Below are positions 31,427-34,460 of a stretch of DNA of 34,460 nt, one piece after another. A program made the translations under genes and the position numbers. The DNA is taken from NCBI GenBank assembly GCA_028708575.1, contig JAQVYQ010000013.1, positions 1-34,460 on the forward strand, in the 5' to 3' direction. Below the pieces are notes generated by a model. That model saw only the letters and a program-made list of their open reading frames with translations, did no database searches and was not told where the DNA came from. Numbering within the stretch: position 1 is the first letter of the stretch; each line of letters begins with the position of its first letter. This stretch comes from Tissierellia bacterium (GTDB taxonomy: Bacteria > Bacillota > Clostridia > Tissierellales > Tissierellaceae).

Positions 31427-32848
31427 ATGAGAAATAATTTTGAATCAATAATTAATCAAAGCAAAATCATATCTTCCTTTATAGGACCAGATAGTTTAAA
31501 TAATATTTGGGTAAACAGTTTTTTCTATAAGATAATTGATGCTTTAATTAATAAACCATTAAATTGGCTTAGAAGACTATATTTAAAATTTGAAAGGGTG
31601 TTTAGTGCTAGTTTATTTGTTAAAATAATGAAAATTGTCTTAAATAACTTTAGTGTTTGTATTGGACTGTTTATAGTATTAACTATCATAATACCTGATC
31701 ATAGATGGTACAATGCTTATGGGGTATTGCTTACCTTTGCTTTGTTTGTTTTGTTTTTAATCAAGGCTATTATAGATGGTAGTAAGGTTAACTTTGAGGA
31801 TATAGAATTTTCAATAATAATATTTTTTATCTGCATTTTTATTTCTGGAATTACATCATTATTTCCAAGTGAAAGCATAAATTATTTACTATATTATTTG
31901 ATATCATTTATTACAGTAATTATTATAGTGAATTCTATTAAGACCTATGATGATTTATATAAATTAATAAAGATAATTTTGATAGGAGTAATGCTTACTA
32001 CCCTTTATGGAGTATATCAATGGTTAGTAGTGGGGATACAAGTGAATCCAGCACAAACGGATTTAACGATTAACCAAGGAATGGGTGGTAGAGTTTATTC
32101 AACAATGGGGAATCCTAATGTTTATGGAGAGTTGTTAGTGCTAATAATACCCTTTTTTGCATCGGTTATATTAAATGAGAAATCCATAATTAAAAAGATG
32201 TTTTGGATAATTCTTCTTTTGCCTGTTTTAGTTATTTTACTTAAAACTGGTTCTAGATCCGCTTGGGTATCATTTGCAGTAGCTATGTTTGTATTTGCTT
32301 TTTTCTGGAAGAAAAAATTAATACCTTTATTCATTTTATTAGGTGTTATTGCAATTCCATTTCTGCCAGATTCAATTCATAGGAGAATAATGACTATTTT
32401 TAATCCAAATGACACATCACTTAAATATAGACAGATGATTCTTGGACCAGCTTTTGCCATGTTAAGAGATTATTGGCTTACAGGTGTAGGATTAGGGAAC
32501 AGAGTTTTTGGAATCATATATCAAAGATATAAGTCGTTTGGATTGACTACTGTAGCTCATACTCACAATCTATATGTGCAGATTTGGTTAGAAGCAGGAT
32601 TATTTGCAATATTATCATTTATAGTTATTGTATTTAGACTTTTAAAGCATACATTTATGGTAATAAAAGAAAAAAAGAATATACATATTAACAATATTCT
32701 TATTGCGTCTTTATCTGGAATTTTAGGGCTATGTGTTATGGGACTTGCAGATCATGTATGGTTTTATAATCGAATTTTATATATGTTCTGGATAAATGTA
32801 GCTATTATACTAGGGTCCTTAAAATTAATAAGAAAAGAGTATATCTAG
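31427..32848 (+). CDS. O-antigen ligase/polymerase-like membrane protein (Wzy_C family)
   Basis: The start is taken at ATG 31427, 9 bases after GAGG; an ATG at 31418 sits on the ribosome site itself. About 473 residues, ten to twelve membrane segments. A long cytoplasmic/amphipathic N-terminus (about 1-70) precedes them. The large outside loop holds the Wzy_C hallmarks: MGGRVYSTMGNPNVYGELL, LKTGSRSAWVSFAVAMF, GVGLGNRVFGIIYQR and HTHNLYVQIWLEAGLFAI (the conserved His-Asn-x-Tyr). Such proteins polymerise or ligate lipid-linked glycans; in a monoderm it would be a polymerase or wall ligase for a surface polymer. Confidence 0.9.
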   Translation: MRNNFESIINQSKIISSFIGPDSLNNIWVNSFFYKIIDALINKPLNWLRRLYLKFERVFSASLFVKIMKIVLNNFSVCIGLFIVLTIIIPDHRWYNAYGVLLTFALFVLFLIKAIIDGSKVNFEDIEFSIIIFFICIFISGITSLFPSESINYLLYYLISFITVIIIVNSIKTYDDLYKLIKIILIGVMLTTLYGVYQWLVVGIQVNPAQTDLTINQGMGGRVYSTMGNPNVYGELLVLIIPFFASVILNEKSIIKKMFWIILLLPVLVILLKTGSRSAWVSFAVAMFVFAFFWKKKLIPLFILLGVIAIPFLPDSIHRRIMTIFNPNDTSLKYRQMILGPAFAMLRDYWLTGVGLGNRVFGIIYQRYKSFGLTTVAHTHNLYVQIWLEAGLFAILSFIVIVFRLLKHTFMVIKEKKNIHINNILIASLSGILGLCVMGLADHVWFYNRILYMFWINVAIILGSLKLIRKEYI

Positions 32849-32933
32849 TTGCCTGATACATGACTCTATTTCTTATTAATTCAAATTCTCTTACATAGAC
32901 ATTTTAATTTGGAATATTTAATATTATAATAAT

Positions 32934-32988
32934 AAATCGATTCACAATAGTAAGATATATAATCTAACTTTTCTGAGCCGATTTTTTA
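32934..32988 (+). terminator. Possible terminator between convergent genes
   Basis: AAATCGATTCA and TGAGCCGATTT can form an 11-position stem with one mismatch and one G.U, followed by TTTATT. The loop is long (about 29 bases), so it is weak. It reaches into the end of the acyltransferase gene. Confidence 0.35.
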
Positions 32989-34118
32989 TTGGTAAAAGCG
33001 TACTTTTCAACCTTGCCAATAAATAAACCTCTAATACTTAATGACCCAACCAATATAACAAATAGAAAAGTTGCTCCTAATCCTAATCCACAGACCAGTA
33101 CTAAAGTTGATAATCTACTGTATCCAAAATAGGATGGTAAGTAACCAATCATAAGTCTTAATATCACTAATAAAATTAATGGATGAGAAAAATATACTCC
33201 GAAAGAGTATATTCCAAAATCTTTCAGAAATTTAAACTTTGGATTGCCGACTATTTTTCTTGTAAGGAAAATTAGGATAGGCATTGTAAATAAAACATAT
33301 ATCATTGTATGAGGTCTAATAGATCCAAAGTTGTCATAAAAATTTCTACTACCGTGAATCCAAATATTATAGAATACTTGCCCAACATAAAGAAAAGTTG
33401 TAATTAGAAATCCAATTGTTAGAGATTTTATATTTTTATTAATAAATGCTACAAACTTGTCATAATGCATCCCTATTAACCCACCAGTCATGAAATAAGA
33501 GGACCAAGAAAACAAGGTCTTCCATCCATAATTATTGAGGAATCCTAATATTCCAGAAGTATGGGAAGATTTATAATAATATAAATATATTAAAAATAAA
33601 GCTTGGAAAACGAAGAAAAAAGCAAACACTTTCAAAGGACTTTCTTGCATTGGTTTAGCTAAATATTTAATAAGCAATGGCACTACTAAATAGAATTGAA
33701 ATATTAAAGTTATAAAATATAGGTGTGAGTAATTACTTCCTAATAAGAGTCCCTGGCCAAAACTAATAAAAGTTTCTAAATAAATAGGCGTTTTTCTTAT
33801 TAAGTATGGATAAAAATAGTAAATAGCAGACCATATAGTATAAGGAACTAATACGAATTCTATTTTTTTCTTGAGAAATCTTCTAGTGTTAAATTCATCT
33901 ATAGATCTATAATTATAAAATATAACTAATCCAGAAACCATCATAAAAACAGGGCTTCCAAATCTAAAAAACTGGTTTAAAAATATTCCTAGATACATTG
34001 CCTTAGAACCAAATTCGGAATAAACAGCAAATGATGCTGTAGCATGAATGACTAGAATTCCTATAGCTGCTATAGCTCTAATGTAATATAATTCTTTTAT
34101 TTCCTTACGTCTACCCAT
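32964..34118 (-). CDS. Acyltransferase-3 family membrane protein
   Basis: 384 residues with about ten membrane segments. Family motifs: YYIRAIAAIGILVIHATASF (catalytic His with the Arg upstream), FRFGSPVFMMVSGLVIFYNY and RRFLKKKIEFVLVPYTIWS. PF01757 proteins move acetyl or other acyl groups across the membrane onto glycans or peptidoglycan (OatA, OafA, WecH types). There is no C-terminal SGNH esterase domain, so it is the membrane-only type. Convergent with the ligase-like gene, and so likely to decorate the same surface polymer. ATG 34118 follows TGGAGTTGAAATTTT. Confidence 0.92.
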   Translation of the reverse strand: MGRRKEIKELYYIRAIAAIGILVIHATASFAVYSEFGSKAMYLGIFLNQFFRFGSPVFMMVSGLVIFYNYRSIDEFNTRRFLKKKIEFVLVPYTIWSAIYYFYPYLIRKTPIYLETFISFGQGLLLGSNYSHLYFITLIFQFYLVVPLLIKYLAKPMQESPLKVFAFFFVFQALFLIYLYYYKSSHTSGILGFLNNYGWKTLFSWSSYFMTGGLIGMHYDKFVAFINKNIKSLTIGFLITTFLYVGQVFYNIWIHGSRNFYDNFGSIRPHTMIYVLFTMPILIFLTRKIVGNPKFKFLKDFGIYSFGVYFSHPLILLVILRLMIGYLPSYFGYSRLSTLVLVCGLGLGATFLFVILVGSLSIRGLFIGKVEKYAFTNKKSAQKS

Positions 34119-34152
34119 AAAATTTCAACTCCATTTTCTTATGTTAAATTAC

Positions 34153-34161
34153 ATTATATCA
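34153..34161 (-). promoter_or_regulatory. Extended -10 promoter of the acyltransferase gene
   Basis: TGATATAAT on the minus strand (TG-n-TATAAT), about 35 bases before the ATG. Confidence 0.5.
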
Positions 34162-34245
34162 AATTATCTTCAATTTATCAGTTTTTTACAATCATAGTAT
34201 TTCTATGTCTACAATTGCTTTATTGTAGCTTAAAACTAATAATAA

Positions 34246-34271
34246 AATGAAGCTCATTTCTGAGCTCCATT
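34246..34271 (-). terminator. Terminator of the aminotransferase gene
   Basis: AATGGAGCTCA / TGAGCTTCATT hairpin (11 pairs, one G.U) beginning at the stop codon, with a T-rich exit (TTTATTATTAG). Confidence 0.65.
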
Positions 34272-34460
34272 ATTTTTTATCAGGATATACTTTCAATGCT
34301 TCATCAAATAGGCACATTGCTTTTTTTAGAGACTCTATATTAATACAATAAGATATTCTAACTTCATCTTTTCCTAATCCTTCTGTTGCGTAGAAGTCTT
34401 CAGCAGGTGTTATTAATATTGTTTCATTGTTTATATCAAAGTCTTGTAAAAGCCATATTG
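34270..34460 (-). CDS. Class I/II PLP aminotransferase, C-terminus only
   Basis: A minus-strand frame enters from the right edge and stops at 34270. The 63 or so visible residues include LLQDFDINNETILITPAEDF (family-typical), YATEGLGKDEVRISYCINIE and SLKKAMCLFDEALKVYPDKK. The pattern 'P-x-x-x-F-Y-x-T-x-G-x-G-x-x-E-x-R-I-x-Y' carries the substrate carboxylate-binding Arg and is typical of the C-terminal domain of aspartate/aromatic-type aminotransferases of fold type I. The PLP lysine lies outside the window. Substrate unknown. Confidence 0.85.
   Translation of the reverse strand, partial: IWLLQDFDINNETILITPAEDFYATEGLGKDEVRISYCINIESLKKAMCLFDEALKVYPDKK

Overview
The window looks like a chromosomal segment of a low-G+C, anaerobic, spore-forming Firmicute (Clostridia/Tissierellia type). 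The evidence is AT-rich codon use with strong AGGAGG-type ribosome sites and several TTG/GTG starts, an [FeFe]-hydrogenase, CotF-type spore coat proteins, a GerS/YdcC-like lipoprotein next to alanine racemase, a T-box and a SAM-I riboswitch, and CsaB (anchoring of SLH-type surface layers). No transposase, phage gene, tRNA, rRNA or CRISPR array was seen. The species is not identified.

Layout. (1) 1-1013: 3' part of a monomeric [FeFe]-hydrogenase, then a 35-residue hydrophobic peptide gene at 1197. (2) 6790-1357 (minus): a five-gene export operon (HlyD-like adaptor, two ABC-2 ATPases, an ABC-2 permease, a TolC-like coiled-coil protein). It is divergent from a Crp/Fnr-family regulator whose 22-bp perfect palindromic operator lies just downstream of its own promoter. 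(3) 7694-9991: a three-gene NMT1/SsuABC-type importer of unknown substrate. (4) 13109-10070 (minus): a T-box-controlled importer (lipoprotein, permease, ATPase). The T-box reads best as phenylalanine-specific. (5) 13227-15461: a YbaK-type tRNA editing protein, a coiled-coil lipoprotein, a YetF (DUF421) membrane protein and a small acidic protein. (6) 18337-15661 (minus): SAM-I riboswitch and metNIQ. (7) 18466-19150: two spore coat genes. (8) 19292-22983: a fused AcpS-NnrD enzyme, a GerS/YdcC-like lipoprotein, alanine racemase, a small Cys-rich ORF and MazF. This is the acpS-ydcC-alr-ndoAI-ndoA order of Bacillus subtilis, but with a fused first gene and an unrelated-looking protein in the antitoxin slot. 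(9) 23196-28691: a secreted protein, GT4 glycosyltransferase, CsaB, TagA/WecG-type glycosyltransferase and transketolase. (10) 28772-34118: a PrcB-like protein with a sequestered ribosome site, GT4, two DUF4330 paralogues, an O-antigen ligase/polymerase-like protein and, convergent, an acyltransferase-3 protein. (11) 34270-34460 (minus): C-terminus of a class I/II aminotransferase.

How it fits together: regions 9 and 10 are a cell-surface polymer locus (sugar transfer, pyruvylation, polymerisation/ligation, acylation). Regions 3, 4 and 6 are nutrient uptake, two of them under RNA control. Region 8 joins cell-wall precursor supply (D-Ala), cofactor repair, acyl-carrier activation, a spore-related lipoprotein and a toxin. 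The most interesting leads are the AcpS-NnrD fusion, the non-canonical MazF partner, the Phe-type T-box, the hairpin covering the start of the 28772 gene, the asymmetric ATPase pair in the export operon and the DUF4330 tandem. Family names come from motif recognition by eye; no database search was run.
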